A stretch of 64,000 nt of DNA from NCBI GenBank assembly GCA_944384105.1, contig CALWSC010000059.1:40055-104054 (forward strand). The letters are read 5' to 3'. The first letter of the stretch is position 1; the number at the start of each line of letters is the position of its first letter. Shown here in pieces: positions 1-8,753 of this stretch. Source of the DNA: an uncultured Lachnospiraceae bacterium. GTDB taxonomy: Bacteria; Bacillota; Clostridia; Lachnospirales; Lachnospiraceae. The notes under the pieces are model-generated. The model was not told where the DNA came from and did not search any database. It saw only the letters and a program-made list of their open reading frames with translations. Both the position numbers and the translations under genes were made by a program.

Positions 1-996
1 CAAAATTGTCTTCTCCCCGCCTGATTCGTCCTTCCATAAATATCCCTCCCCGATATCATTATCTAAATTCTGCTCGGGCTCTCCGTACATTCTGCGAAGC
101 AGTTGGACTAGCTGTTGATAGATCTGCTCCTTTTGAGCGCTGTCCGACACCTCTGCGGAGACTGCTACCATCTGCAGCGATTCTTTGACAAACTGAAATC
201 CCAGTGTCACCCCAGTTCCTGTCTCAAGCAGCTTAGCAGAACAATCTGCCTCATAATTCTCTATCTCTCCCATTTCCGAACGTTTTTCCAGCTCTATATC
301 TATGAGCTCCTGCGTGTCCTCCTCAGAAATGTACCATGGAATCTGCTTATAGCGGAAATAATTCCCATCCTTTAAATCACTGAGACTGATAATTAGCTCC
401 TCAGTAAAGCTTGCCTCATTCTCAGTGCCAATGGAAATCTGAATTTCTTCCTTTACATATTCGTTTGCGAGCTTCAGAAATGTCTTCTGTTTCTCATCCT
501 GTGCCCTCCACAGTATGTTGTCGCCGTACTCGTCGCCTGTCGTTTCCGCTGCCTCTCCGAAGAGCTCCGTAATTGCTTCCGCTGCCTGTTTGCAATACTT
601 TTCTCGCTCATCAGGATTCTTTTCCGTTTTGACAAAAGACAGCCCGATAAGATCTCCATTCTGAAACTCCGCATACGCAGTCATCTGCATTCCCAGCTCA
701 GAGATTTCCACCTCCTGAAGCTCACAACTTTCCCTCTCCTTTTCACCCTCTGATTCCAGAAGAACTCCCACATCTGCGGAAGAACTGTGCCAGGGTACGT
801 CGGCCATCTGATAAACGTCTTCATTTTTCAAATCAGACAGGCTGAATATTGCTATCTCTGTATCCGTATCCGACTCTTTCCCCGCCTGCATTGCTGCATC
901 CACTGCCTGCTGCTCCCTTTCCGGAGGCTGTGCACACGCAGAGGCAAAGCTCAACAGGCAGGCCCCCATAATTATTGCTCCTGTTTGTTTTTGCAT
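1..996 (-). CDS. Tandem-family lipoprotein A, 3' end outside window
   Basis: The reading frame is open from an ATG at 996 to base 1, so the C-terminus lies beyond the window. The start follows a GAAAGGG ribosome site. The N-terminus (MQKQTG, hydrophobic stretch, then FASAC) looks like a lipoprotein signal with the Cys near residue 21. It carries two copies of a module whose signature is a short SLSDLK-type strand followed about 15 residues later by VPW or IPW and an acidic helix (VPWHSSSADV, IPWYISEEDT). The same module occurs twice in each of the next two genes upstream (1320-2528 and 2907-3932), so this is a tandem gene family. Modules end in a 'LYGEP...W' segment. I know no named family or function. 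Surface exposure is inferred from the lipobox. Confidence 0.75.
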   Translation of the reverse strand, partial: MQKQTGAIIMGACLLSFASACAQPPEREQQAVDAAMQAGKESDTDTEIAIFSLSDLKNEDVYQMADVPWHSSSADVGVLLESEGEKERESCELQEVEISELGMQMTAYAEFQNGDLIGLSFVKTEKNPDEREKYCKQAAEAITELFGEAAETTGDEYGDNILWRAQDEKQKTFLKLANEYVKEEIQISIGTENEASFTEELIISLSDLKDGNYFRYKQIPWYISEEDTQELIDIELEKRSEMGEIENYEADCSAKLLETGTGVTLGFQFVKESLQMVAVSAEVSDSAQKEQIYQQLVQLLRRMYGEPEQNLDNDIGEGYLWKDESGGEKTIL

Positions 997-1182
997 ACGC
1001 AATCCCTTTCACCATATTTTTATACTTTAAATTGTATCACAGATAGTGATTTTTGTCTTTTTTTTTTAATTTTATATGTTTTTGATAATAGCAAGCAAAA
1101 TATTTAGATAAATTTGTATCTATCCGCATAAAGCACATAATTTTCAAGATACCAAAACAAACCTTCATAATAGCAGAAACTA

Positions 1183-1212
1183 CCGCTTTACGATTTCTAG
1201 TCGTTAAAGCGG
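1183..1212. repeat. Inverted repeat in the 997-1319 intergenic gap
   Basis: CCGCTTTACGA and TCGTTAAAGCGG pair around a 7-nt loop with one bulged base. The hairpin lies between lipoprotein genes A and B, both on the minus strand. The minus-strand 3' flank is only weakly T-rich, so it is a poor intrinsic terminator. It contains TTACGATTT (1188-1196), a 9-mer also found upstream of the other two paralogues. The rest of the gap is AT-rich with no further gene visible. Confidence 0.4.
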
Positions 1213-1319
1213 CAGTCCCTTTGTGATATCCTCATTCTCTATACTGTATCTAAATTTTTATCAACGCTTTTCTCCTAGAATATATCTCCAACTCCTCTGA
1301 AGAAAAAACTCATCCATTG

Positions 1320-2528
1320 TCATGGTACAATACCAATAGCAACAGCAACCTCTTCTGCCTTTCCATTGTTTTCACACATCATTGTAGTTACTTCTTCACC
1401 AGATTCAGCCATCCAGGTAATTCTTTCACCGATACCTTCTAAATTTCCATTTCTATCCGGCTCACCATATAAGTTTTTAAGCTCAGCGCTTAACTTTTGG
1501 TAAAGCTCTTCTCGTACATTACTATCAGATTCTTCGGCTGTTAATGCAATCATCTGCATCTTTTCATCGATAAATTGCAGCCCCATCATTACATCTCTCT
1601 CTGCTTCCACTAAATACACATCGTCTGAAATGCGATAATTCTTAACATTTCCTACTTCACTCAGTGGCTCTAATTCCATGCCTAACTTCTCTTCTGTTTC
1701 TTCCAGTGATAAATTCCATGTATCGCCAAATCCAAATCCCTCTCCGTCTTTTAATTCTTTTAAACTAATTGCAATTTTCCCTTGTGTCTCTGATGTTGAG
1801 GTCTGTTCCTGTAGTGTTGACGATGGTTCAATCTGCTCTGACGGATTTTCAACGTTCTTATCATTTGGCATATCCGTACTCTCTTCCTGCTCTGCCGCGT
1901 TATTGAGATTCCCTTCTTTTTGTACTCTCTCCCAAATCTCCGGCGGCACCACTCCTGTTACAACCATGAGGTCTACTACCCTTTGTGTGTTATGTGAAGC
2001 CTGTACTGTCAGTATTGTCACCTGTCCGTCTTCGTTCCTGGAATACCAGGATGTATTACGGTGGTACAGTCCGTCAATTCCCATCGAATCGTTCTTCCTG
2101 GTTTCCTCGCCATACTGCTTCTTAAATGCTTCCAGAGCTTCGCTCTCAATTTCACTGTAATCCACAGATGTGTCGTCCATTTCGCGCGGGAAGGAAATTT
2201 CCACAGTTATCAGCCGCTTGCCCTCCTCAAACTCCGCTCTGAAACTTCCTTTATAGCCGCCCGCATTTATGATTCCCGCATCATAGTAAGTAGGCGTAGA
2301 CGGAAGCTGCTCCAGTGTTCTCTTTAACTGCTTCTCCGCAGTCTCGGGATCGATGCCCCACGGAATATTCTGATAGCAATACTGTTCTTCTTCTCTCGTA
2401 AAATCGGAGAAATCCAAAGTATCCTTCTGCCGCAGGCTCCATATGATGGCAGCGGCCGCGATCACGATGACAACAGCGATCGGTATCACGAAATATCTTT
2501 TTTTAAGCGATGATAATTTGCGCAGCAT
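1320..2528 (-). CDS. Tandem-family membrane-anchored protein B
   Basis: Paralogue of the genes on either side, 402 aa from the chosen start. I chose the ATG at 2528 because GGAGGGAGGG lies just upstream; an in-frame ATG at 2594 has no such site. Unlike its two relatives it has no lipobox. A single hydrophobic segment near residues 12-30 (RYFVIPIAVVIVIAAAAIIW) should anchor it with the C-terminal part outside. It has two modules with the family signature (IPWGIDPETAEKQL near residue 55 and DTWNLSLEETEEKL later), separated by a low-complexity Glu/Ser/Thr-rich linker. Function unknown. A 379-bp AT-rich gap separates it from gene C, and it may have its own promoter there. Confidence 0.75.
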   Translation of the reverse strand: MLRKLSSLKKRYFVIPIAVVIVIAAAAIIWSLRQKDTLDFSDFTREEEQYCYQNIPWGIDPETAEKQLKRTLEQLPSTPTYYDAGIINAGGYKGSFRAEFEEGKRLITVEISFPREMDDTSVDYSEIESEALEAFKKQYGEETRKNDSMGIDGLYHRNTSWYSRNEDGQVTILTVQASHNTQRVVDLMVVTGVVPPEIWERVQKEGNLNNAAEQEESTDMPNDKNVENPSEQIEPSSTLQEQTSTSETQGKIAISLKELKDGEGFGFGDTWNLSLEETEEKLGMELEPLSEVGNVKNYRISDDVYLVEAERDVMMGLQFIDEKMQMIALTAEESDSNVREELYQKLSAELKNLYGEPDRNGNLEGIGERITWMAESGEEVTTMMCENNGKAEEVAVAIGIVP

Positions 2529-2806
2529 AGTAATCCCTCCCTCCGTTGGATGTACTGTCTTTCCTTCTGGCTTCCACTGTTCTCTATAACTCATAACATT
2601 TCATATTCTGCCGTTTCCATCTCCTCCTCTCACACAACTGATTCTGCTGTCTTACTTATGTCTCATCCCTATTTGTTTGCTATTTTATCTGCATATCCCA
2701 TTGTTTTCTTTTTTATTTTATTTAAATTTTCAAACTTCTTTTCTTGTTTGCTTAAATATTATCAGACTTTTTTGATATATGTCTTTACTTTTTTATTTAA
2801 AATTCC

Positions 2807-2815
2807 TTACGATTT
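2807..2815. promoter_or_regulatory. Shared 9-mer TTACGATTT upstream of gene B
   Basis: TTACGATTT lies in the AT-rich gap before gene B and recurs at 4059-4067 before gene C and at 1188-1196 before gene A. At the first two sites similarity extends to about 34 bp: ACTTTTT, AAATTC, TTACGATTT and ATAAA in the same order. Distances to the start codons differ (about 280, 127 and 190 bp), so it may be a regulator site or a relic of gene duplication. The remaining part of the 2529-2906 gap is AT-rich with no convincing gene. Confidence 0.35.
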
Positions 2816-2906
2816 CATAAAGAAACTGCGGCGAATCCATTCGTCCGTGTCTCCATCAGGCTTTTCATATCCGCAAACCGATAACTCATCGAACACACAG
2901 AACGCA

Positions 2907-3932
2907 TTATTCCTGAATGCCAATTATAATACTGACAGTCGCCTGATTTACCACGCTCAGCGTCGTCTGTCCCTGTGGCTGCCAGTTGGCGTATCCGTAC
3001 TCTCTATCGGCTTTGACTGTATAGTCCTGGACCTCCTGCGGTTCGCCGTACAGGGCAGTCACGGCTTCAAGAGTCTTTTGATAGACTTCTTCCTTTTGTT
3101 CGCTGACTTTGCCGACTTCTCCACGGTAGACAAAAGCTACTTTTTTGAGCATATCCTGCCGGAATTGGAATTGTACCTCCACCTGTTCTTTGATCTCCTC
3201 GAGCGTCCTTGTTTCGGGGAGCTTATAAGTATCTGTCTCCTGTTTCGTGATTTCCGGTATTTTATCCAGTGGTTCTCCCAGACTCGCCTCCACTTCTTCC
3301 ACAGAAGCGTCCCACGGAATCACCGCATAGCGGTAAGCGCTGCCGTCATTCAGATTCTTCAGGCTGACCGTGACTTCGTCGCTGCCGTCCTCCGCCTCCC
3401 ACCACAGTCTCAGAGTCGTCCGTTCCTCATCCGCTTCTTCTTCTACCTGGAGATACGTGCCTCCGTATGCTGACTGCCAGAGTGTTGTATTTACGCCGTC
3501 CGTGGTACTCTGGATGCCGTCTTCGCAGAAAGAATTCAGTTCCTCCAATAATTTCTGCGTGTAAGCCTCCGTCTCCTCAGCATTTCCCGGATCCAGATTC
3601 AGCTCTGCTTCTTTCAGCATTCTCTGTTCATATGTCAGCAGTACCTCTGCCTCTTCTCCCAGAATTGTAAGTCGCTCCAGAGCGCTGTATACCTCCTGAC
3701 CTTCCTCTGCCTGCTGAGGATATCGCTCCAGCGTGCCGATTCTTTTCATCGCTTCAGCGGGGTCGCTTTTCCATGGAATGGTCTCCAGCTGAAATGTCTG
3801 TCCCATCCTCAGATCAGTAACATCCAGCTCTCTTAACTCATACCTGACCGTATTCGACTGTTCCTGTCCGCCGCATCCTGCAATGCTTCCCAGAAATACA
3901 GCAGCAATGATAAGTCCTATGTGTCTTCTCAT
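2907..3932 (-). CDS. Tandem-family lipoprotein C
   Basis: 341-aa predicted lipoprotein and first gene of the three-paralogue array in transcription order. The signal segment MRRHIGLIIAAVFLGSIAGC ends in a good lipobox (IAGC, Cys 20). Two modules follow: IPWKSDPAEAMKRI near residue 52 and IPWDASVEEVEASL near residue 200, each ending in a 'LYGEPQE'-type or equivalent segment. Mature N-terminus is Gly/Gln/Ser-rich. No enzyme motif is visible and no family name is known to me. The upstream region is AT-rich and contains TTACGATTT at 4059-4067. Confidence 0.75.
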   Translation of the reverse strand: MRRHIGLIIAAVFLGSIAGCGGQEQSNTVRYELRELDVTDLRMGQTFQLETIPWKSDPAEAMKRIGTLERYPQQAEEGQEVYSALERLTILGEEAEVLLTYEQRMLKEAELNLDPGNAEETEAYTQKLLEELNSFCEDGIQSTTDGVNTTLWQSAYGGTYLQVEEEADEERTTLRLWWEAEDGSDEVTVSLKNLNDGSAYRYAVIPWDASVEEVEASLGEPLDKIPEITKQETDTYKLPETRTLEEIKEQVEVQFQFRQDMLKKVAFVYRGEVGKVSEQKEEVYQKTLEAVTALYGEPQEVQDYTVKADREYGYANWQPQGQTTLSVVNQATVSIIIGIQE

Positions 3933-4058
3933 TTCAGTCCCTCCTCTTTTTTCTGATTTTTTCTATTTTTCATTTATTTTTATTGAAAATTAACTCTTAT
4001 TCTAATTATATTTTACTAATTCAGCATATTTGTACAAGTACTTTTTCTTTACAAATTC

Positions 4059-4067
4059 TTACGATTT
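4059..4067. promoter_or_regulatory. TTACGATTT motif upstream of gene C
   Basis: Copy of the 9-mer also seen at 2807-2815 and 1188-1196, set in a longer AT-rich match to the gene B copy. It lies about 127 bp upstream of the gene C start codon, in the promoter-bearing gap. Role inferred only from recurrence. Confidence 0.35.
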
Positions 4068-4084
4068 TATAAACACAAAAAAAT

Positions 4085-4127
4085 GAAAGCCTCTGGTATC
4101 TGTACCCTGCAGATACTGTACGCTTTC
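4085..4127. repeat. Two-part hairpin
   Basis: GAAAGC pairs with GCTTTC and an inner GTATCTG pairs with CAGATAC, separated by an asymmetric internal loop. It lies in the 3933-4352 gap between gene C and the end of ftsH. There is no T-tract, so it is probably not a terminator. It could be a regulator site or mRNA structure. Confidence 0.35.
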
Positions 4128-4273
4128 ATCCGCGGTATCGTTCCTATTTTATATCAAAAAAGAAATCCCATAATCAGACGTTCCGTATTCAGATCCGCCG
4201 CAAAAGTTCCACCATTCTGGAGTCCGAATCAAAATATGCAACGATATTTCGATGTATATTCACACTTTTTACA

Positions 4274-4304
4274 GCAAAAAAATGTTATAAACCACATTTT
4301 TTGC
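4274..4304. repeat. AT-rich inverted repeat
   Basis: GCAAAAAAATGT and ACATTTTTTGC flank an 8-nt loop, just downstream (minus-strand sense) of the ftsH terminator. It may serve as a second weak terminator. No other signal is seen in this part of the gap. Confidence 0.3.
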
Positions 4305-4308
4305 ACCG

Positions 4309-4345
4309 AAAAAGAGAGACGCCTCGTTTCCAAAGCATCTCTCTT
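4309..4345 (-). terminator. Intrinsic terminator of ftsH
   Basis: On the minus strand GAGAGATGC pairs with GCGTCTCTC (one wobble) and is followed by TTTTT. It begins 8 bp after the ftsH stop codon. Confidence 0.75.
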
Positions 4346-4352
4346 CTTCTCT

Positions 4353-6197
4353 TTATCCTTCGATCTGCTCCGGCTTATGAAGCAGGATCTTCATGAATTC
4401 TTCGCCGGTGATCGTCTCATTCTCATACAGGAACTTCGCCAGCTCATGCAGCTTTCCGATATTGTCCTCGAGAATCTTGTATGCCTTCTCATGCTCTTTC
4501 TTGACGAGCTCCACAACCTTCCGGTCGATCTCGGTCTGCGTCTCAAAAGAACAGGACAGGGAGGCGTCTCCGCCAAGATACTGGTTGCCGACGTTCTCCA
4601 TTGCCACCATATCGAAGTCCTCGTTCATTCCGAACCGGGTGATCATGCTGCGGGCGATCTTGGTCGCCTGCTCGATATCGTTGGAGGCTCCGGTTGTGAT
4701 GGAGTGGAAGATCAGCTCCTCTGCTGCACGTCCGCCGGTCAGGGTTGCAATCTTGTTCTCGAGTTCTTCCTTGTTCATCAGGAAGTGTTCGCCGTCCTCC
4801 ACCTGCATGGTGTAGCCGAGCGCTCCGCTCGTTCTCGGGATGATCGTGATCTTATGGACAGGAGCGGAATTCGTCTGCATAGCCGCGACGAGGGCATGTC
4901 CGATCTCGTGGTAGGAGACGATAAGCTTCTCCTTCTCAGAGAGGACGCGGCTCTTCTTCTGGTATCCGGCGATAACCACCTCAATACTCTCCTCCATATC
5001 CGCCTGCGTTGCGAATCGTCTGCCGTCGCGGACCGCACGAAGCGCAGCCTCATTCACGATATTCGCAAGCTCGGCGCCGGATGCTCCGGATGCGGCCTTG
5101 GCGATCTCGTAGAAATTGACGTTGTCCGCCAGCTTGATCTTCTTGGCGTGAACTTTGAGGATTTCTTCTCTTCCTTTCAGATCCGGAAGTTCTACCGGGA
5201 TTCTCCGGTCAAATCTTCCCGGACGCAGCAGCGCGGGGTCCAGAGAATCCGGACGGTTCGTCGCGGCCAGGATAACTACGCCCTTGGAACCCTCAAAACC
5301 ATCCATCTCCGTCAGGAGCTGGTTTAATGTCTGCTCGCGCTCATCGTTGCCGCTGAAGCTGCCGTCTCTCTTCTTTCCGATTGTATCGATCTCGTCGATA
5401 AAGACGATACACGGAGCCTTCTCATTCGCCTGCTTGAACAGGTCGCGCACCTTTGCGGCTCCGGTTCCGACGAACATCTCCACGAATTCCGAACCGGAAA
5501 TCGAGAAGAACGGAACCTCCGCCTCTCCGGCAACCGCCTTTGCCAGAAGCGTCTTACCGGTTCCGGGAGGTCCTACGAGAAGCGCGCCCTTGGGCATCGT
5601 TGCTCCAATCTCACGGTACTTCTGCGGGTTATGCAGGTAGTCGACGATCTCTGTCAGGAGTTCCTTCGCCTCGTCCTCGCCCGCCACGTCACTGAACTTA
5701 ATGCCGGTTGCGGACTTGACATAAACTTTGGCGTTGCTCTTTCCGAACGCCATCGCTCCGCCTCCGCCGCCCATCATGGACTTCTGCAGCCGGCGGCTTA
5801 AGAAGTATCCGAGTCCGATAAACAAAGCGAGCGGCACTACATAGCCCACCAGCAGAGACGTCAGCGGAGACATCGTCTCCGGAACGACCTCCTGGAACTT
5901 TGCGCCGGATTCATACAGACGGCTCACCTCATTGATATCAAAGATTCGCCCTGTCTTACAGATAATTTCTCTGTCCCCGTTTTTGACTGTATAATAAATA
6001 TAGTCGCTGTTCAGTTCTACTTCGCCAACCTCATGCGCATCCAGTGCATCCAGCAGCTCGTCATAGGTGGTCTCCACAACGCTCCGCTCTGACAGCGACG
6101 GAAGAACAAACATGTTCAGGATCATCAGAACCACCAGCACGATCACTGCATAGAAAACCATCGATCTTCTGACGGGTTTCTTATCCTTTATTTCCAT
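4353..6197 (-). CDS. ftsH: ATP-dependent zinc metalloprotease FtsH
   Basis: Membrane-anchored AAA+ protease that degrades misassembled membrane proteins and short-lived regulators. At 614 aa it is normal length. Membrane segments lie at about residues 12-30 and 111-134, with a small extracytoplasmic domain between. The AAA module has Walker A GPPGTGKT (209-216), Walker B VFIDEID (265-271) and the second-region-of-homology stretch ending in RPGRFDR. The zinc motif is HEIGH (430-434); most FtsH proteins have HEAGH, but HExxH is intact. The start follows GGGGAAG. It is transcribed alone and has its own terminator. Confidence 0.97.
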   Translation of the reverse strand: MEIKDKKPVRRSMVFYAVIVLVVLMILNMFVLPSLSERSVVETTYDELLDALDAHEVGEVELNSDYIYYTVKNGDREIICKTGRIFDINEVSRLYESGAKFQEVVPETMSPLTSLLVGYVVPLALFIGLGYFLSRRLQKSMMGGGGGAMAFGKSNAKVYVKSATGIKFSDVAGEDEAKELLTEIVDYLHNPQKYREIGATMPKGALLVGPPGTGKTLLAKAVAGEAEVPFFSISGSEFVEMFVGTGAAKVRDLFKQANEKAPCIVFIDEIDTIGKKRDGSFSGNDEREQTLNQLLTEMDGFEGSKGVVILAATNRPDSLDPALLRPGRFDRRIPVELPDLKGREEILKVHAKKIKLADNVNFYEIAKAASGASGAELANIVNEAALRAVRDGRRFATQADMEESIEVVIAGYQKKSRVLSEKEKLIVSYHEIGHALVAAMQTNSAPVHKITIIPRTSGALGYTMQVEDGEHFLMNKEELENKIATLTGGRAAEELIFHSITTGASNDIEQATKIARSMITRFGMNEDFDMVAMENVGNQYLGGDASLSCSFETQTEIDRKVVELVKKEHEKAYKILEDNIGKLHELAKFLYENETITGEEFMKILLHKPEQIEG

Positions 6198-6365
6198 AAA
6201 CTTCCCCTTTCTTTCAGTTACAGCCCAGCCGCCGGTTCACAGAAGCCTTCTTCGGGAACTGAGATGTTACTTCATTTGTTCTATTGTAACTATAATAAGC
6301 GCATTTAAAGGAGAAGTCAATAAAGCGATCCTATTCTTTTTCTGAAAATTCTGTGAACTGTATTT

Positions 6366-6746
6366 TTATGATTCTGCGGGGCGTTTCAGCGTCTTGATCT
6401 TAAAGCAGAAAATCAGGATATGCATAACCCAGACGCACGCCAGCACGATTCTTCCGATCATAACCTCATGCATCATGACGAATCCGACGCTCATAGTCAG
6501 CGTTACCACAATCATGATACGGATCTTTGTTCTCCATGTCATCCCTTCTCCTCTGCGGAAACTCTCCAGATTATTTTTATAAAGCCCGGTTCCCACGAAC
6601 CAGTTGTTCAGGCGCTGTGAGCTCCTGCCGAAGCAGATTGCCGTCAGGACCAGGAACGGAAATGCCGGCAGCAGAGGAAGCACGGCTCCCGCCGCTCCCA
6701 GTGCAAGGCTGATGCACCCGGCAATGATATACAAAATTTTCTTCAT
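6366..6746 (-). CDS. DUF454 (YbaN) family small membrane protein
   Basis: 126-aa integral membrane protein of the DUF454/YbaN family, recognised by the N-terminal hydrophobic hairpin with LGAAGAVLPLLPAFPFLVL and the FGRSSQRLNNW segment. Two further membrane segments occupy the C-terminal half. The biochemical role of the family is unknown. It is the last gene of an operon: its ATG lies one base after the stop of the broken YgbA-family gene. Co-transcription with the CydDC/IrtAB-like ABC pair and putative metal-responsive operators at 10.5 kb suggests a role in metal or heme/thiol homeostasis, which is inference. Confidence 0.85.
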   Translation of the reverse strand: MKKILYIIAGCISLALGAAGAVLPLLPAFPFLVLTAICFGRSSQRLNNWFVGTGLYKNNLESFRRGEGMTWRTKIRIMIVVTLTMSVGFVMMHEVMIGRIVLACVWVMHILIFCFKIKTLKRPAES

Positions 6747-6747
6747 C

Positions 6748-7095
6748 TTATGATTTCCCTTTCTTCAGTTTTCTCTTTTCCGCTCTGCTTAAAACCACAT
6801 GGCGAACCGCCATTACCGGATGGCGGAGGAGCATTCGCGGCCCGGAGAAGCGCATGACTTCCTGAATTTTTTCCCGCATTACCGGTTTGTAGCAATGTAC
6901 ACGGCAATTTGAACAGAACGTCTTCGTCTCCATAAACGGACATTTGTCGCTGCGGAGCACAGCATAGTCCCGCAGTTTACTGCACTCAGGGCAAAGTTAT
7001 CCTTTTGTTCCGTGTCTGCTGCGGCAGTACAGTGCAATCATCTCGCATACGATGCGTTTTTCCTGCTCTCTTTTCTGCTTTGCATTTCCTGCCAT
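6748..7095 (-). pseudogene. YgbA-like 'nitrous oxide-stimulated promoter' family gene with in-frame TAA
   Basis: Reading from the ATG at 7095 (which shares its A with the TGA of the upstream ABC gene), the frame encodes a YgbA-family protein: MAGNAKQKREQEKRIVCEMI, then LYCRSRHGTKG. It hits TAA at 6999-6997 (codon 33) and resumes in the same frame with LCPECSKLRDYA, CPFMETKTFCSNC, HCYKP and RMLLRHPVMAVRH. The Cys-rich core is intact (CPEC, FCSNC), so decay is recent, or TAA replaces GAA or a similar codon. Internal restart from a GTG at 6960 would lose the first Cys pair. The family function is unknown; Cys pairs suggest metal binding. A sequencing error is possible, but the frame is preserved on both sides. 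Confidence 0.85.
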
Positions 7096-8753
7096 CAGCT
7101 CATCCTCCCGTGCTCTACAGAATAGACCTGGTCTGCAATTCTCATTGTGGACTGTCTGTGGGACACTAAAACGACTGTTCTTCCCTTTCTCTCTTTGTGA
7201 AGTGATTTTAAGATCACTGCCTCATTCAGACTGTCAAGGTTACTCGTCGGCTCGTCCAGAAGAAGCAGCGGCGCATTGTGCAGAAAGGCTCTTGCAAGCC
7301 CGATTCTCTGCCTCTCTCCTCCGGAGAGCGTATCTCCGAGTTCTCCCACCTTTGTGTCGTATCCGTTCGGCAGACTCTCAATAAACTCATGGACAGAGGC
7401 TTTTTTGCAGGCTTCCGCAATCTCCTCCCTGGAAGCGTCCACACGGGCGATTCTCACATTGTTCGCGATACTGTCATGGAACAGGTGTGTCTCCTGCGTT
7501 ACATAGCTTTCCATGCCGCGCAGATCAGCAGTGTTGACCGTATTGACATTCCTGCCGGAAATCCGGATTTCTCCCTGCTGAGTCTCCCAGAATCGCATCA
7601 GCAGCTTCAGAAGCGTGGATTTGCCGCTGCCGCTGCGCCCGGTGATGCCGATAATCTTATCCTTGGGCAAACTTACGCTCACGTCTGAAAGAATCGCCTC
7701 ATCTCCGTAGGAAAATCCCACATGGCTTGCCTGCGCTCCGCCAAAGACGGTCTCTTCCCTGCCCGCGATTTCTTCCACTGCCGGCTCCTCATCGAGAATA
7801 TCCAGCACACGGCTTCCCGCCGCCAGCGTATTAGGCAGCGTGCTTCCGAGATTGGCAAGCGCGACGACCGGTCCGAAGGAGGACATCATCGCAATCAGCG
7901 GGATGAGAACTGCATCAAAGGAAATGATTCCCTTTGCATACAGTGCCAGCCCTGCCGCCAGCACGGCGAAATCAAAGAGATAAATAAGCGTGTTGACAGA
8001 CGCCATATTCCATCCGGCGCGCAGCTTCATTTTCTCCTCCTCAGCAGAGAGCTCGTCTGTGCGCTTATTCAGTTCGGCAAGGCGTTCCTCACCGGTGTGA
8101 TACTGGATACTTTCCTTTACTCCCCTCAGGCTGTCCAGCACAAAGCTGGAAAGCTCACCTGAGCGGGTCCTGAGAATTCTGCCGCTCCTGCCGCTTACTT
8201 TGGAAACCGTCATCGGCACGGCTATTCCTATTACCAGATAGGCTAATAGCGCAACAGCTCCCAGTATCCAGTGAAAGCTTCCGATAAATAGCGTCATAAT
8301 CACAGTCATCAGCGCCGCGATCACTGCCGGTGAAATCGTGTGGGCGTAGAATACCTCCAATAGCTCAATATCCGATGTGATCACTGAAATCAGGTTTCCG
8401 CGGTCCCTTCCCTCAAGCTTGGCTGGGCAGAGCTTTCGAAGCGCCCTGAATACCCGGTCGCGGATCAGTGCCAGCAGCTTAAACGCAATAAAATGGTTGC
8501 ACGCCTGTTCCCCATACCGCAGAAACCCGCGCAGCAGGGCGAAGATCAGCACACAGACAAATGCCGTGCCTGCATGCACCATTGTCGGCAGCTTCAGAAC
8601 ATCCAGCATGGCATATCCGCCGAATACAGTGATAAATATGGCGCATAGAAATCCCGCAACCCCCATTGCCACTGCCAAAACCATATATCCAAGCAGCGGC
8701 TTTACCAGGACAATCAAATTTCTCATGATATTCCATCCGCTTCTTCTCTTCAC
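7095..8753 (-). CDS. ABC exporter-fold subunit 2 (CydC/IrtB-like)
   Basis: 552-aa fused membrane/ATPase half-transporter. Six membrane helices occupy roughly residues 1-300. The ATPase domain has Walker A GRSGSGKS, signature LSGGERQR and Walker B LLLLDEPTSNLD. It starts with GTG at 8753, overlapping the TGA of the first subunit (GTGA), behind GGAGGTGAAG, so the two are translationally coupled and likely form a heterodimer. Exporter-fold pairs of this kind include CydDC (thiol/heme) and IrtAB (siderophore import). The iron-type operators upstream favour an iron/heme substrate, but this is inference. Confidence 0.9.
   Translation of the reverse strand: MKRRSGWNIMRNLIVLVKPLLGYMVLAVAMGVAGFLCAIFITVFGGYAMLDVLKLPTMVHAGTAFVCVLIFALLRGFLRYGEQACNHFIAFKLLALIRDRVFRALRKLCPAKLEGRDRGNLISVITSDIELLEVFYAHTISPAVIAALMTVIMTLFIGSFHWILGAVALLAYLVIGIAVPMTVSKVSGRSGRILRTRSGELSSFVLDSLRGVKESIQYHTGEERLAELNKRTDELSAEEEKMKLRAGWNMASVNTLIYLFDFAVLAAGLALYAKGIISFDAVLIPLIAMMSSFGPVVALANLGSTLPNTLAAGSRVLDILDEEPAVEEIAGREETVFGGAQASHVGFSYGDEAILSDVSVSLPKDKIIGITGRSGSGKSTLLKLLMRFWETQQGEIRISGRNVNTVNTADLRGMESYVTQETHLFHDSIANNVRIARVDASREEIAEACKKASVHEFIESLPNGYDTKVGELGDTLSGGERQRIGLARAFLHNAPLLLLDEPTSNLDSLNEAVILKSLHKERKGRTVVLVSHRQSTMRIADQVYSVEHGRMS

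Noticed and set aside
2550-3473. 307-aa plus-strand open frame with hydrophobic start
   Set aside because: Most of it is antisense to lipoprotein gene C, whose lipobox and repeat modules are convincing; the rest is AT-rich spacer.
4908-4922. HEIGH instead of HEAGH in FtsH as a loss of function
   Set aside because: The HExxH zinc and catalytic residues are intact; a hydrophobic substitution at this variable position is tolerated.
4083-5327. 414-aa plus-strand open frame over the end of ftsH
   Set aside because: It is antisense to conserved FtsH protease-domain codons, has no family features and no suitable ribosome site.
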